From assembly GCF_003864975.1 (NCBI RefSeq), contig NZ_BHGL01000046.1, forward strand, positions 416,172 to 480,171: a DNA stretch of 64,000 bases, given 5' to 3'. Both the position numbers and the translations under genes were made by a program. The notes below the pieces were generated by a model. The model made no database searches, had not been told where the DNA came from, and worked only from the letters and a program-made list of their open reading frames with translations. Shown piece after piece: positions 49,313 to 58,350 of this stretch (position 1 is its first letter; every line of letters starts with the position of its first letter). Origin of the DNA: Sulfuriferula thiophila. Lineage in GTDB: Bacteria > Pseudomonadota > Gammaproteobacteria > Burkholderiales > Sulfuriferulaceae.

Positions 49313-50197
49313 ATGCACATAGGATTTATCGGACTGGGGCAGATGGGTGCCGGCATGGCTTCCCGCCTGCGTCAGGCAGGATATGAGTTAACCGTATACA
49401 ACCGCTCTGCTGAACGCATGCAGCCGCTGCTCGCACTTGGCGCCAAAGCCGCAGCAAGTGTCGCCGAGCTATGCAGCACTGCCGATGTGGTGTTTACCAT
49501 GCTGGCCAACGATGCAGCACTCAGTGAAGTGACGCTGGAGCCGGCAGGCATAGTGGCACACCTCCCATCTGGTGCTATTCACGTTTCCTGCAGCACAGTG
49601 AGCGTAGCTTTATCAGCCCAGCTTGCCCTTGCTCATGGCGAAAGACAGCAAGGTTTCGTTGCAGCTCCCGTATTCGGCAGACCGGATGCCGCCGCCGCGG
49701 GAAAGCTGTTCATTGTCGCTGCCGGTCAGCCGGAATTGATCAGTAAAATCCAGCCATTACTGGATGTCATGGGCCAGCGCACTTTTCATGTTTCTGAAAC
49801 TCCGGACAAGGCCAATCTGGTCAAACTGAGCGGCAACTTCCTGATCGCCACGGTGATCGAATCACTGGGCGAAGCCATGGCGCTGATAGAAAAAGGTGGC
49901 GTAGACCGGCACCAGTATCTGGAGCTGCTGACCTCCACCCTGTTCAATGTGCCGTTGTACAAAAACTATGGCGGCATGATTGCCGATCGCCAGTTTGAAC
50001 CCGCCGGATTTGCTGCCAATCTGGGGCAAAAGGATATGCGGCTGGTGCTGGCAGCAGCGGAAGCATTGAATGTACCGTTACCGTTTGCCAGCATACTGCG
50101 CGACCGCTTCCTGGAACTGATGGCGCATGGTGGCGAACATCTCGACTGGTCGGCGGTAGGCAGCCTTGCCGCAAAAGATGCAGCGCTAATTCCTTGA
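49313..50197 (+). CDS. NAD(P)-dependent beta-hydroxyacid dehydrogenase family
   Basis: A 294-residue protein with the start at the ATG at 49313 behind GGAGAG. It has a Rossmann motif GFIGLGQMGAGMASRL, the substrate-loop segment HVSCSTVSVALSAQLA, and the catalytic-lysine region LVKLSGNFLIATVIESLGEAM (NLVKLSGNF). It belongs to the 3-hydroxyisobutyrate/6-phosphogluconate-like family (GlxR, GarR, succinic semialdehyde reductases). The exact substrate is unknown. It lies 29 nt before the flavin oxidoreductase stretch and may form a pair with it. Confidence 0.88.
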   Translation: MHIGFIGLGQMGAGMASRLRQAGYELTVYNRSAERMQPLLALGAKAAASVAELCSTADVVFTMLANDAALSEVTLEPAGIVAHLPSGAIHVSCSTVSVALSAQLALAHGERQQGFVAAPVFGRPDAAAAGKLFIVAAGQPELISKIQPLLDVMGQRTFHVSETPDKANLVKLSGNFLIATVIESLGEAMALIEKGGVDRHQYLELLTSTLFNVPLYKNYGGMIADRQFEPAGFAANLGQKDMRLVLAAAEALNVPLPFASILRDRFLELMAHGGEHLDWSAVGSLAAKDAALIP

Positions 50198-50229
50198 ATG
50201 CTTAACCAGCTTTACTCGCGGAGTCATTG

Positions 50230-51324
50230 ATGAGCCAACTGTTTACCCCGATACATCTCGGCAAGCTGACCTTAAGCAACCGCATCGTCATCTCACCGAT
50301 GTGCCAGTACTCCGCCGAGCAAGGGCAAGCAACCGACTGGCACCTCATCCACCTTGGCCAGTTAGCCTTATCCGGTGCCGGCCTGCTGTTCATCGAAGCC
50401 ACCGCAGTCGCGCCGGAAGGCCGTATCACCGCGCACGATCTTGGCCTGTGGTCTGACCAGACCGAGGCCGCACTGGGCAGAGTAATCAAGTCGGTGCGCC
50501 AGCATTCAGCCATGCCCATCGCCATTCAGTTGGCGCATGCCGGGCGCAAGGCATCCACCCAGGTGCCGTGGGCGGGTGGGCAATCCATCGCCCCGCCACA
50601 AGGTGGCTGGCAGACGCTCGCCCCTTCCGCCCTGCCCTTCAATCCTGACGACACAGTACCCCGCGCGCTGGATGATGCAGCGTTACAACGAATCAGACAC
50701 GACTTTGTCGCTGCAGCACAACGCGCCGTCCGCCTCGGCATAGCGGCGATCGAATTGCATGCAGCGCATGGTTATCTGCTGCACGAATTTTTGTCGCCAT
50801 TATCGAATATCCGAACTGACCGTTACGGCAGCACGCTGGAAAACCGCATGCGCTTCCCGCTCGAGGTCTTTGAAGCGATACGCGATGCCGTACCCGACAA
50901 CATTCCTGTCGGCGTGCGTATATCCGCAACCGACTGGATACCTCATGGCTGGGACATCGAACAGAGCGTGGTATTCGCACAGGAACTGCAACACAGAGGC
51001 TGTAGTTTTATCGATGTTTCTTCCGGCGGATTATCGCCTTTGCAGCAAATTCCGCTGAGCGCGGGTTACCAGGTGCCTTTCGCCGAACGCATCCGCCAGG
51101 CAACCGGATTGCCAACCATTGCGGTGGGTCTGATCTCAGAACCCGAACAGGCAGAAGCCATCATCGCCAGCGGGCAGGCCGACATGGTCGCTCTGGCTCG
51201 CGGCATGCTGTACGACCCCCGCTGGCCATGGCACGCCGCAGCGCAGCTGGGTGCTCAGGTAGATGCGCCTCATCAGTACTGGCGCTCGCAACCACGGGGA
51301 TTGAAAGACCTGTTCAGGCAATAA
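50230..51324 (+). CDS. Old yellow enzyme-family NADH:flavin oxidoreductase (YqjM-like)
   Basis: A 364-residue TIM-barrel flavoprotein. It has the start SQLFTPIHLGKLTLSNRIVISPMCQYSA with the cysteine typical of the YqjM class, IQLAHAGRKAS, IELHAAHGYLLHEFLSP with the conserved HxxH-like site, and a C-terminal GQADMVALARGMLYDPRWPWH. It reduces activated alkenes using FMN. The ATG at 50230 is preferred over a TTG at 50227, with CGGAG upstream. Confidence 0.92.
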   Translation: MSQLFTPIHLGKLTLSNRIVISPMCQYSAEQGQATDWHLIHLGQLALSGAGLLFIEATAVAPEGRITAHDLGLWSDQTEAALGRVIKSVRQHSAMPIAIQLAHAGRKASTQVPWAGGQSIAPPQGGWQTLAPSALPFNPDDTVPRALDDAALQRIRHDFVAAAQRAVRLGIAAIELHAAHGYLLHEFLSPLSNIRTDRYGSTLENRMRFPLEVFEAIRDAVPDNIPVGVRISATDWIPHGWDIEQSVVFAQELQHRGCSFIDVSSGGLSPLQQIPLSAGYQVPFAERIRQATGLPTIAVGLISEPEQAEAIIASGQADMVALARGMLYDPRWPWHAAAQLGAQVDAPHQYWRSQPRGLKDLFRQ

Positions 51325-51472
51325 TAAGCCTATGCCGCACAGACCTATCCATAGGTTAAACACAAACATGGAACCACATCCTGCACTAACTATCCAACTT
51401 GGCATACGAGTATCATCGTTTACTAACTTTTAATTCCCGCCGGGGTGACTATAACGTGAGAGGGATTTACAC

Positions 51473-52408
51473 ATGACATACTCATGGAAAGACAGTATTT
51501 ATCAGCAACGGGAAGATCTGGCGCAGTTGATACGCGAACCATTGGCGCAACTGGCTGAAACATGCACCACTGCGTGGGGTGATCGCGAACAGCTGAATGC
51601 GGCTCTTACCCAGGGTTTTGCCAGCATTCCGCATTGCACAGCCCTGTACTGCGTGACCACAGACGGCGTCCAGATTTGCGACAATATCGGGGCAAACGGA
51701 CTGGCACAGGAACACTTCGGCCGTGACCGCTCGCAGCGCCCCTACATGAAGGAAGCCGTACCTGCGTGGGGCTTTCTGCTCTCGGACGCTTATATCAGCC
51801 TGCTGGGACACCGACCCTCGCTTACTGCATTGCAGGTTGTGCGTGCCGACTCCGATATGCTGGGCTATCTCGGTGCCGACTTCGACTTGCGTGGCCTGCC
51901 GGTTACCTCGGCGCTGTATGAAGAACCCGGCTACTGGCGACAGATAAAAGGCGATGCGGCCATACGCGGCATGGTCTTTCAACAAACCCGCATCGACAGC
52001 CTCATGGACGGCAATCTGGATCAGGCCTTATCCATTCTTGAAGAACTACTGACGCAGCGCGGCGTGTTCCAATGCCAGATCCATTTCTCCAGCAGCCAGG
52101 CCACCATCTGGACCGTTGATGACCCGTTCCGCTATCGCATTCTGGATCACGAAACCCTGAGCGACCCGGACATCTGCCTGGTGTACCCATCCAGCCCCTA
52201 CCCGCAGGATGCAACAATACCCCAGCACACTATCGAACAGATACTTGCCACCATGCAATCCCTGCGCCTTGCCGATCCCACCATTTATCTGCGCGCGGCC
52301 TCGATCAATATTTTCAATGGCATGATCAGCCTTACCTTCTCCTGCGATGGCTCGCACTACATGCCTTATGATGAATTTCTGCTGAAAAATACGTCGTTCT
52401 GGTTTTGA
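51473..52408 (+). CDS. PDC (Cache-like) sensor domain protein
   Basis: A 311-residue protein without a signal peptide or clear membrane helix. Residues ~20-165 fit a PDC/Cache fold: ALYCVTTDGVQICDNIG, FGRDRSQRPYMKEAVP and LLSDAYISLLGHRPSLTALQVV, the usual ligand-pocket pattern. The C-terminal half (~170-311) is unrecognised and carries no output domain motif. A soluble sensor without an enzyme or HTH part suggests it works with a partner. The family is common in chemolithotrophic betaproteobacteria. Confidence 0.75.
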   Translation: MTYSWKDSIYQQREDLAQLIREPLAQLAETCTTAWGDREQLNAALTQGFASIPHCTALYCVTTDGVQICDNIGANGLAQEHFGRDRSQRPYMKEAVPAWGFLLSDAYISLLGHRPSLTALQVVRADSDMLGYLGADFDLRGLPVTSALYEEPGYWRQIKGDAAIRGMVFQQTRIDSLMDGNLDQALSILEELLTQRGVFQCQIHFSSSQATIWTVDDPFRYRILDHETLSDPDICLVYPSSPYPQDATIPQHTIEQILATMQSLRLADPTIYLRAASINIFNGMISLTFSCDGSHYMPYDEFLLKNTSFWF

Positions 52409-52486
52409 ATATAGCGATGTGCCGACGATCGCCGGCACGGATATTGAGTACCGGCGCCTGACTATTCCAGGCCGCCGGATGGCTGA

Positions 52487-53038
52487 TTAACGCCCGTAAC
52501 GTGCAGTCAATGTCGCCTTGGCCAATGCCTGGCTATTGATCATGAAACCCGCCACGGAAGTTGAGGCACCGGCAGGGATATCCAGCTTGTCGGTTTTCAG
52601 TGCATACACTGTGAAATTATAGTGATGCGGCTTATCCCCTACCGGAGGGCAAGGACCGCCCCAGGCAGCCTGACCATAGTCGTTGCGGATCTGTTGCGCA
52701 CCTTGTGGCAGGTTCTTGCTATCCAGCGCGCCATCACCCTGCGCCAGCCCGGTTAACGTTGCCGGCAAATTCACTACAACCCAATGCCAGAAACCGGCTC
52801 CGCCCGTTGGCGCATCCGGGTCATGCACCATGATGGCAAAGCTCTTGGTGCCAGCCGGGGCATTTTTCCAGTTCAGTGCTGGCGACACATTCTCGCCGCT
52901 GCAGCCAAAACCATTGAACACAAACTTATGCGCGATAGTCTGCCGCGGGGCAACATCCGGGCTGCTCAACGTAAACCCGCCAGCAGTTGCAGCCACTGAA
53001 GCTATTGCCAAAACACCCGCCAATACGATACGTTTCAT
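52487..53038 (-). CDS. YbhB/YbcL-family (PEBP-like) periplasmic protein
   Basis: A 183-residue protein with a signal peptide (1-~19, ending ATAGG). PEBP-family landmarks are present: FNGFGCSGENVSPALNWKNAPAGTKSFAIMVHDPDAPTGGAGFWHWVVVNLP and GGPCPPVGDKPHHYNFTVYAL. The family is related to eukaryotic Raf kinase inhibitor proteins, and the bacterial function is unclear. It is a stand-alone gene. A short GTGCCG/CGGCAC stem at 52419-52438 separates it from the PDC gene. Confidence 0.92.
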   Translation of the reverse strand: MKRIVLAGVLAIASVAATAGGFTLSSPDVAPRQTIAHKFVFNGFGCSGENVSPALNWKNAPAGTKSFAIMVHDPDAPTGGAGFWHWVVVNLPATLTGLAQGDGALDSKNLPQGAQQIRNDYGQAAWGGPCPPVGDKPHHYNFTVYALKTDKLDIPAGASTSVAGFMINSQALAKATLTARYGR

Positions 53039-53141
53039 TTTTTACCGCTCCTTATCATTAACTAACATCAGGGTGATGAAATCTGTGCTACATATAACAT
53101 CTCGCAGCTAACCGTACGTTAGCATATTTTTAAGCGCACGG

Positions 53142-54935
53142 TTATTCTGCCGCCACCTGAAACTGCAAAGCCGCCAGATTCGCATAAATACCTCCTTGCG
53201 CCACCAGGCTGGCATGCGTGCCGATCTCCACTATTTGCCCGTTGTCCATCACCACGATACGATCTGCCCGCTGCACGGTTGCCAGACGATGCGCGATAAC
53301 CAGAGTCGTGCGTCCAACCATGGCAGCTTCCAGCGCCATCTGCACCAGACGTTCTGATTCGGCATCCAGAGCACTGGTCGCTTCATCCAGCAACAGCAGC
53401 GACGGGTTCTTGAGCAATGCGCGGGCAATGGCAATGCGCTGGCGCTGGCCACCCGATAACCTTACACCGCGTTCGCCCAGAAAAGCCTGATAACCGCCCG
53501 GCAGTTTCACAATGAATTCATCCGCTGCCGCCAATTTTGCTGCGGCAATAACTTCTGCATCGCTGGCATCGGCACGACCGTAACGAATATTTTCCAGCGC
53601 ATTCGCCGAAAAAATCACGGTATCCTGCGGCACGATGCCGATAGCACAACGCAAGGTATGCAAATCCAGCTGACGAATATCGATACCATCCAGCGTGATC
53701 AGCCCCTGCTGCGGATCATAAAAACGCAGCAGCAGCTGAAACAGCGTGGTCTTGCCCGCACCCGAGGCACCCACTACCGCCACGGTCTCGCCCGGCCGGA
53801 CGGTGAGCGACAACTGTTGCAAGGATGGCGTTTGCGGCCGCGACGGGTAATAAAAACTCACATCCTGCAGCACTAATGCAGCCCCATTATCAGGGCATGG
53901 CGGTAACGACAGTGCTTGTGCAGGTGACTGTATCGTCGACTGTGCCGACAGCAATTCCAGCAGCCGTTCAGTTGCCCCGGCTGCGCGCTGCGCCTCGCCC
54001 AGCACTTCCGAGAGCGCACCGATAGCACCGGCCACGATCACAGCATACAGAATAAACTGACCGAGCTCGCCACCGGTCATACTGCCCTGCACCACCGCAT
54101 GCGCCCCCAGCCACAACACAAACACGATAGCGCCGAATACCAGCAGAATCGCAATTAACGTCAACGTTGCCCGCGCCCGAATACGCTGTACCGCCGTAGT
54201 GAAAGCATTTTCTACCGTGACGCCAAAGCGGCCGGATTCCACCGCTTCATGCGTGAACGCCTGCACAGTAGGCATGGCATTGAGGATTTCGCCCGCCATC
54301 GCAGACGCATCGGCGATACGGTCTTGCGAATCGCGTGACAGCTCACGCACACGCCGCCCGAAGAACACGATGGGCAACACCACGAATGCCAGCAGCACAA
54401 TGATCATGGCGGAGAGCTTAACGCTGGTCACAAACAGCATCACCAACCCGCCTACCAATAGCAAAATATTACGCAACCCCATGGAAATACTGGTACCGAC
54501 TACGGTCTGAATCAACGTGGTATCGGTGGTCAGCCGCGACAGCACCTCGCCGGTTTGCGTCGTCTCGAAAAACTGCGGGCTCAGGCTGACAACATGGCGA
54601 TACACCGCGCTGCGAATATCCGCCGTTACCCGCTCACCCAGCCACGACACCATATAGAATCGTGCCGCTGTTGCCACTGCCAGAATACAAGCCACGCCAA
54701 ACAGCGCCAGAAAATAGGCATTCACATTGTGGATGCTCCTCGCGCCAGCCGCACCAAAGCCGAGGTCGATCATCTGTTTGAATGCATAAGGGACAGCCAG
54801 TGTGGCACCGGCCGCAACTAGCAGCGCAATCCCAGCCAGCACGAATTGCCGTTTGTATGGTGCGAGAAATGGCAATAATCGCTTGAGGATGGTTAAACCG
54901 GTGGCTTGCACTACTTGATCAGGTGTCTTTATCAT
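53142..54935 (-). CDS. ABC exporter (fused permease and ATPase, MsbA-like)
   Basis: A 597-residue half-transporter. Six membrane helices over ~20-320 are followed by the ATPase: Walker A from about residue 389 (GASGAGKTT), Q-loop, the signature LSGGQRQRIAIARALL, Walker B LLLLDEATSALD, and the H-loop (LVIAHRLATV). It works as a homodimer exporting lipids or drugs. The substrate is unknown. The sequence is most like ABCB/MsbA-type exporters. Confidence 0.94.
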   Translation of the reverse strand: MIKTPDQVVQATGLTILKRLLPFLAPYKRQFVLAGIALLVAAGATLAVPYAFKQMIDLGFGAAGARSIHNVNAYFLALFGVACILAVATAARFYMVSWLGERVTADIRSAVYRHVVSLSPQFFETTQTGEVLSRLTTDTTLIQTVVGTSISMGLRNILLLVGGLVMLFVTSVKLSAMIIVLLAFVVLPIVFFGRRVRELSRDSQDRIADASAMAGEILNAMPTVQAFTHEAVESGRFGVTVENAFTTAVQRIRARATLTLIAILLVFGAIVFVLWLGAHAVVQGSMTGGELGQFILYAVIVAGAIGALSEVLGEAQRAAGATERLLELLSAQSTIQSPAQALSLPPCPDNGAALVLQDVSFYYPSRPQTPSLQQLSLTVRPGETVAVVGASGAGKTTLFQLLLRFYDPQQGLITLDGIDIRQLDLHTLRCAIGIVPQDTVIFSANALENIRYGRADASDAEVIAAAKLAAADEFIVKLPGGYQAFLGERGVRLSGGQRQRIAIARALLKNPSLLLLDEATSALDAESERLVQMALEAAMVGRTTLVIAHRLATVQRADRIVVMDNGQIVEIGTHASLVAQGGIYANLAALQFQVAAE

Positions 54936-55076
54936 ATTTCGGCGATTTACATATCCAGTCAGTTTCGGGCGATTTCATCCCGGACTAGTCTAACAGTATA
55001 GATTGATTAATCTAGCCCGAAATATCCTGGACTACACCGGCTTGCTCATACACCCAATCCGCCATACTATGCATCG

Positions 55077-56051
55077 ATGCGAACCAAAAGCCACCCACCT
55101 CAACCCGCCGCTACGCCAGCACCGGCAAACAAGCTGCATCCGCGCAATCGCCATCAGGGCCGCTATGACTTCCCGCACCTGATCGAGATGGACTCAGCGC
55201 TGGGCAATTTCGTCAGTGTAACCGCGCATGGTGAACAAAGCATTGACTTTGCCGACCCGGCGGCAGTCAAAGCACTGAATCGTGCGCTGCTGCAAGCCAG
55301 CTACGGCATACAGGGCTGGGATATCCCGCCGCAGAATCTGTGTCCACCCATACCGGGCCGGGCCGATTATGTGCATTACCTGGCCGACCTGCTCGCTGCC
55401 GACAATCGCGGCGTCATCCCCAAGCACATTCAAGCTCTGGATATCGGCACTGGTGCGAGCTGCATTTACCCGCTGATCGGCCACAGCGAATACAGCTGGC
55501 AATTTGTCGCCACTGACATCAACGCAGCGTCTCTGGCGAATGCCCAAACCATACTGAATGCCAACCCATCACTGGCAAAACACATCACCTTGCGTTTGCA
55601 GCCCGCTGCTGCTGCAATTTTCCAAGGGATAGTAAACGACGACGAATGGTTTGATCTGACACTGTGTAATCCGCCGTTCCATGCCTCCAAAGCCGAAGCC
55701 AGCGCCGGCACGCAACGCAAATGGCAAAACCTGGGTAAACAGAATAATCAAACTGAAGCTACGTTGAATTTTGGCGGAGAGGCGGCCGAACTATGGTGCG
55801 CCGGTGGCGAGCAAGGTTTCATCCAGCGCATGATAGAAGAGAGCGCACAAATCCCCACCCGCTGCTACTGGTTCACCACGCTGGTATCGAAATCAGCCAG
55901 CCTGCCCGGCATCTATGCGGCACTCAAGCAAGCTGGCGTACAGCAGCAAAAAACCATCGCCATGAGTCAGGGGCAGAAGCAAAGCCGGCTGGTAGCCTGG
56001 ACTTTTCTCAATCCGATACAACAGGCAGCCTGGCGTAAGCTGCGCTGGTAA
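55077..56051 (+). CDS. rlmF: 23S rRNA (adenine-1618-N6)-methyltransferase RlmF
   Basis: A 324-residue SAM-dependent methyltransferase. The N-terminus has the RlmF stretch LHPRNRHQGRYDFPHLIEMDSALGNFV. The SAM loop is ALDIGTGASCIYPLIG, and the catalytic motif is N198-P-P-F201 in LCNPPFHASKAEA. C-terminal WFTTLVSKSASLPGIYAALK and QGQKQSRLVAWTFL complete the family pattern. It methylates A1618 of 23S rRNA. The YkgJ-type gene follows after 10 nt. Confidence 0.95.
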   Translation: MRTKSHPPQPAATPAPANKLHPRNRHQGRYDFPHLIEMDSALGNFVSVTAHGEQSIDFADPAAVKALNRALLQASYGIQGWDIPPQNLCPPIPGRADYVHYLADLLAADNRGVIPKHIQALDIGTGASCIYPLIGHSEYSWQFVATDINAASLANAQTILNANPSLAKHITLRLQPAAAAIFQGIVNDDEWFDLTLCNPPFHASKAEASAGTQRKWQNLGKQNNQTEATLNFGGEAAELWCAGGEQGFIQRMIEESAQIPTRCYWFTTLVSKSASLPGIYAALKQAGVQQQKTIAMSQGQKQSRLVAWTFLNPIQQAAWRKLRW

Positions 56052-56061
56052 AGTACACATA

Positions 56062-56418
56062 ATGATGACCAGCAACAGCCAGCAAATCCGCTTTTTTCGC
56101 ACACGCATTCCGTCATTCCAGTGCGTGCCGGGTTGTCACGATTGCTGCGGACCGGTCACCACCTCTTCTGAAGAAATGGCAAGGCTGCCGGTCAAAAGCG
56201 AAGCGGAACATGATGCGGCACTCGCCGAGCTGAGTTGCCCGCATCTGGGTGACAAGGGTTGTCAGGTATATGAAGAACGCCCGCTGATCTGCCGCCTGTT
56301 CGGGACCACACCACGACTGGCCTGCCCTAGAGGCAAACGACCGGAGGTGATGGTAGACCCGCAAATAGAACAGCAGATCCACCAGTTTTTTGCGAGCACG
56401 CGCCAGGTACTGGTGTAA
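56062..56418 (+). CDS. YkgJ-family cysteine-cluster protein
   Basis: A 118-residue zinc/iron-chelating domain protein. Its cysteines are in CVPGCHDCCGP near residue 21, then CPHLGDKGCQVYEERPLICRLFG and ACPRGKRP, the family's CxxxCxxCC...C...C pattern. The metal and role are not established. It is probably co-transcribed with rlmF, 10 nt upstream. Confidence 0.88.
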   Translation: MMTSNSQQIRFFRTRIPSFQCVPGCHDCCGPVTTSSEEMARLPVKSEAEHDAALAELSCPHLGDKGCQVYEERPLICRLFGTTPRLACPRGKRPEVMVDPQIEQQIHQFFASTRQVLV

Positions 56419-56427
56419 GGCAGCACA

Positions 56428-57729
56428 CTACGGGATCAATCTCTGCTTGCCGCGCTGCCAGAAACGTTCCATCATCGGCTTGACACTGGTGCCGTGCAAC
56501 AAGATGGAGAGCGTCACCACTATCAGCGTCAACTGTATCAGTTGCAGCGCCAGCGCTTCAGGCAGGCCATGCTGGATGGCGTACATCAGATAGTACAGCG
56601 AACCAATGCCGCGCACACCAAACCAGGCCGTCATGCCGCGTATACGCCACGGGGTGCGGGTACCCAGCAGACTGATAAGCACACTGGCCGGACGCGCAAC
56701 CACGAACAGAAACAGCGCCAGCCCCACCGCGGCCCAGCTCCAGGAGTTGAGGAACAGCGTTCCGCCGATGAGGATGATCATCACCACTTCAGACAGCCGC
56801 TCCAGATGTTCTTTGAATACCAGCGACCCGATACTGACCGTGGGAATCTCATCCCCCGCATCGCCGTGTGCGCTAGCCGCAGACGTCCGCCCGTCAACAG
56901 CATCGCTGGCGGCTTTGGCCAGTTTCAGTTCAGTCTGACGCAGCGCAACTGCCGCGAAAAACACAGCCAGAAATCCCCACACATTCATCAGCACCGCCAG
57001 CCCGTATACCACCCCGATCAGGCCAAGGCCGAGGAAATCGTCCATCAGCTCATGTTTATTAGGCGCATGACGCAATTTCCAACCCACACGCGCCAGTATC
57101 ACCCCGGCAAGCACACCGAGCGCAATGCCACCCACCGTGGCCCATACCACATCCAGCATGAGCCAGTTCAGACCACCATCACCCAGCTCATGCAGCCCGA
57201 GCAGTCCCAAGCCCAGCATCACAAACGGAAATGCGCTACCGTCATTCATGCCCGCCTCGCAGGTCAGGGTAAAGCGCAGCTGATCGCGGTCACCGGGATG
57301 ACGGATCTGCACATCGGTCGCCAGCACCGGGTCAGTCGGCGCCAGAATCGCCCCAAGCAGCACGCCCGCACCCAGCGGCAGCCCAAGTACATAATAGGCA
57401 AAGGCAGTGACCAGCGCGACGGTAATGGTCATCGACACTGTCGCCAGTAATAACGGTGTGCGCCAGCGAGCAAAGCTGAATGGCCCCGGCATTTTGACCC
57501 CGGCGGAGAACAGCGAAATCAGCACAGCCACTTCAGTCAGCACTTCCAGCAGCGCCGATTGCTTAAGTGGATTGAAGTGGAACAGATCGAGCCCGGTAGG
57601 CCCGACGATCAGCCCCACTGCCAGATAGATGATGGCGGAAGTTACCGGCAGACGCTTGAGCAGAGTTGCCGTCAGGCCCATCACCAGCAACAGTCCGCCG
57701 ACGAGCAGGAACCAGAGGGAATTAGTCAT
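56428..57729 (-). CDS. Cation:proton antiporter (CPA1/NhaP type)
   Basis: A 433-residue membrane protein with about twelve helices. The transport-core motif is GAILAPTDPVLATDVQI, and ALTCEAGMNDGSAFPFV-like (TLTCEAGMNDGSAFPF) carries the conserved acidic pair region. The middle has a charged loop (KAASDAVDGRTSAASAHGDA). It exchanges sodium or potassium for protons. It is convergent with the YkgJ gene and has a normal length for the family. Confidence 0.92.
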   Translation of the reverse strand: MTNSLWFLLVGGLLLVMGLTATLLKRLPVTSAIIYLAVGLIVGPTGLDLFHFNPLKQSALLEVLTEVAVLISLFSAGVKMPGPFSFARWRTPLLLATVSMTITVALVTAFAYYVLGLPLGAGVLLGAILAPTDPVLATDVQIRHPGDRDQLRFTLTCEAGMNDGSAFPFVMLGLGLLGLHELGDGGLNWLMLDVVWATVGGIALGVLAGVILARVGWKLRHAPNKHELMDDFLGLGLIGVVYGLAVLMNVWGFLAVFFAAVALRQTELKLAKAASDAVDGRTSAASAHGDAGDEIPTVSIGSLVFKEHLERLSEVVMIILIGGTLFLNSWSWAAVGLALFLFVVARPASVLISLLGTRTPWRIRGMTAWFGVRGIGSLYYLMYAIQHGLPEALALQLIQLTLIVVTLSILLHGTSVKPMMERFWQRGKQRLIP

Positions 57730-57765
57730 CAGAGAGATTCAAAAAAATTAACAATAAATAAGGAA

Positions 57766-57787
57766 GGCATACCAGCACGGGTATGCC
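57766..57787 (-). terminator. Probable terminator of the secreted-protein gene
   Basis: GGCATACC-AGCACG-GGTATGCC is a perfect 8-bp stem lying 9 nt past the stop of the minus-strand gene at 57796. In that direction it is followed by a T-rich stretch (TTCCTTATTTATTG). Confidence 0.7.
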
Positions 57788-57795
57788 CGGGATGA

Positions 57796-58269
57796 TCACT
57801 GTGTTTTGGTTGACTGCAATGCGCTTTCAAAACTTTTTTTGTCGACATACTTGCCCAGTTCAGACATGCCGGCTTCCACTTGCGGATTAGCAAAAATCTC
57901 GCGCGCAGCGACTTGTCCGAGCGCTCCAAAACTTGTCTGTATCGTTGCACCCCCCTCATATTTAAGGGCCTGCCTGGTTTCAGTCAGACAAGTTTTCGTT
58001 AACAGGTTCTGGAATAACAATGCAGTGCTTTTGTTCAACTCCGTACGTTGCGCATCAGAAACCGCAGCCAGCCGTCCCACCTGGGGATGCAACGCCATCA
58101 TGGAAAATATCCATTGCACCAGTAACGATTTGTCATCGCTGGTAGTCGACTTGACCAGGCATTTGGTCAGATCATCGGCATAAGGACCTGCCTGGGCTGA
58201 TGTTGTCACTAGCACCAACGCTAGGCTCAGAATCAGCCGGGATACCGTGGTTGAAATACGCTGCTTCAT
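57796..58269 (-). CDS. Secreted protein of unknown function
   Basis: A 157-residue protein with a signal peptide of about 27 residues (ending TTSAQA). The mature part is helical and has two cysteines (LTKCLVKST and TKTCLTETR) that could pair. Conserved-looking stretches include DDLTKCLVKSTTSDDKSLLVQWIFSMMALHP. Similar proteins occur in other proteobacteria without a known role. AGGAGG precedes the ATG. Its own terminator suggests a monocistronic unit. Confidence 0.7.
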   Translation of the reverse strand: MKQRISTTVSRLILSLALVLVTTSAQAGPYADDLTKCLVKSTTSDDKSLLVQWIFSMMALHPQVGRLAAVSDAQRTELNKSTALLFQNLLTKTCLTETRQALKYEGGATIQTSFGALGQVAAREIFANPQVEAGMSELGKYVDKKSFESALQSTKTQ

Positions 58270-58350
58270 GTTTCCTCCTGATAGTCTTGTGAATCAAAAA
58301 TAGCTGAACCAAACCACTAAACACGTAACAAAAATTATACGCATTTATTA

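Noticed and set aside
51343..51356. Palindrome ACCTAT-CC-ATAGGT after the old yellow enzyme gene
   Set aside because: The arms are only 6 bp with no T-run, so it is too weak to call a terminator or operator.
56494..57450. A 318-codon open frame antisense to the antiporter gene
   Set aside because: It mirrors a well-conserved membrane protein and has a His/Gln/Arg-rich shadow composition.
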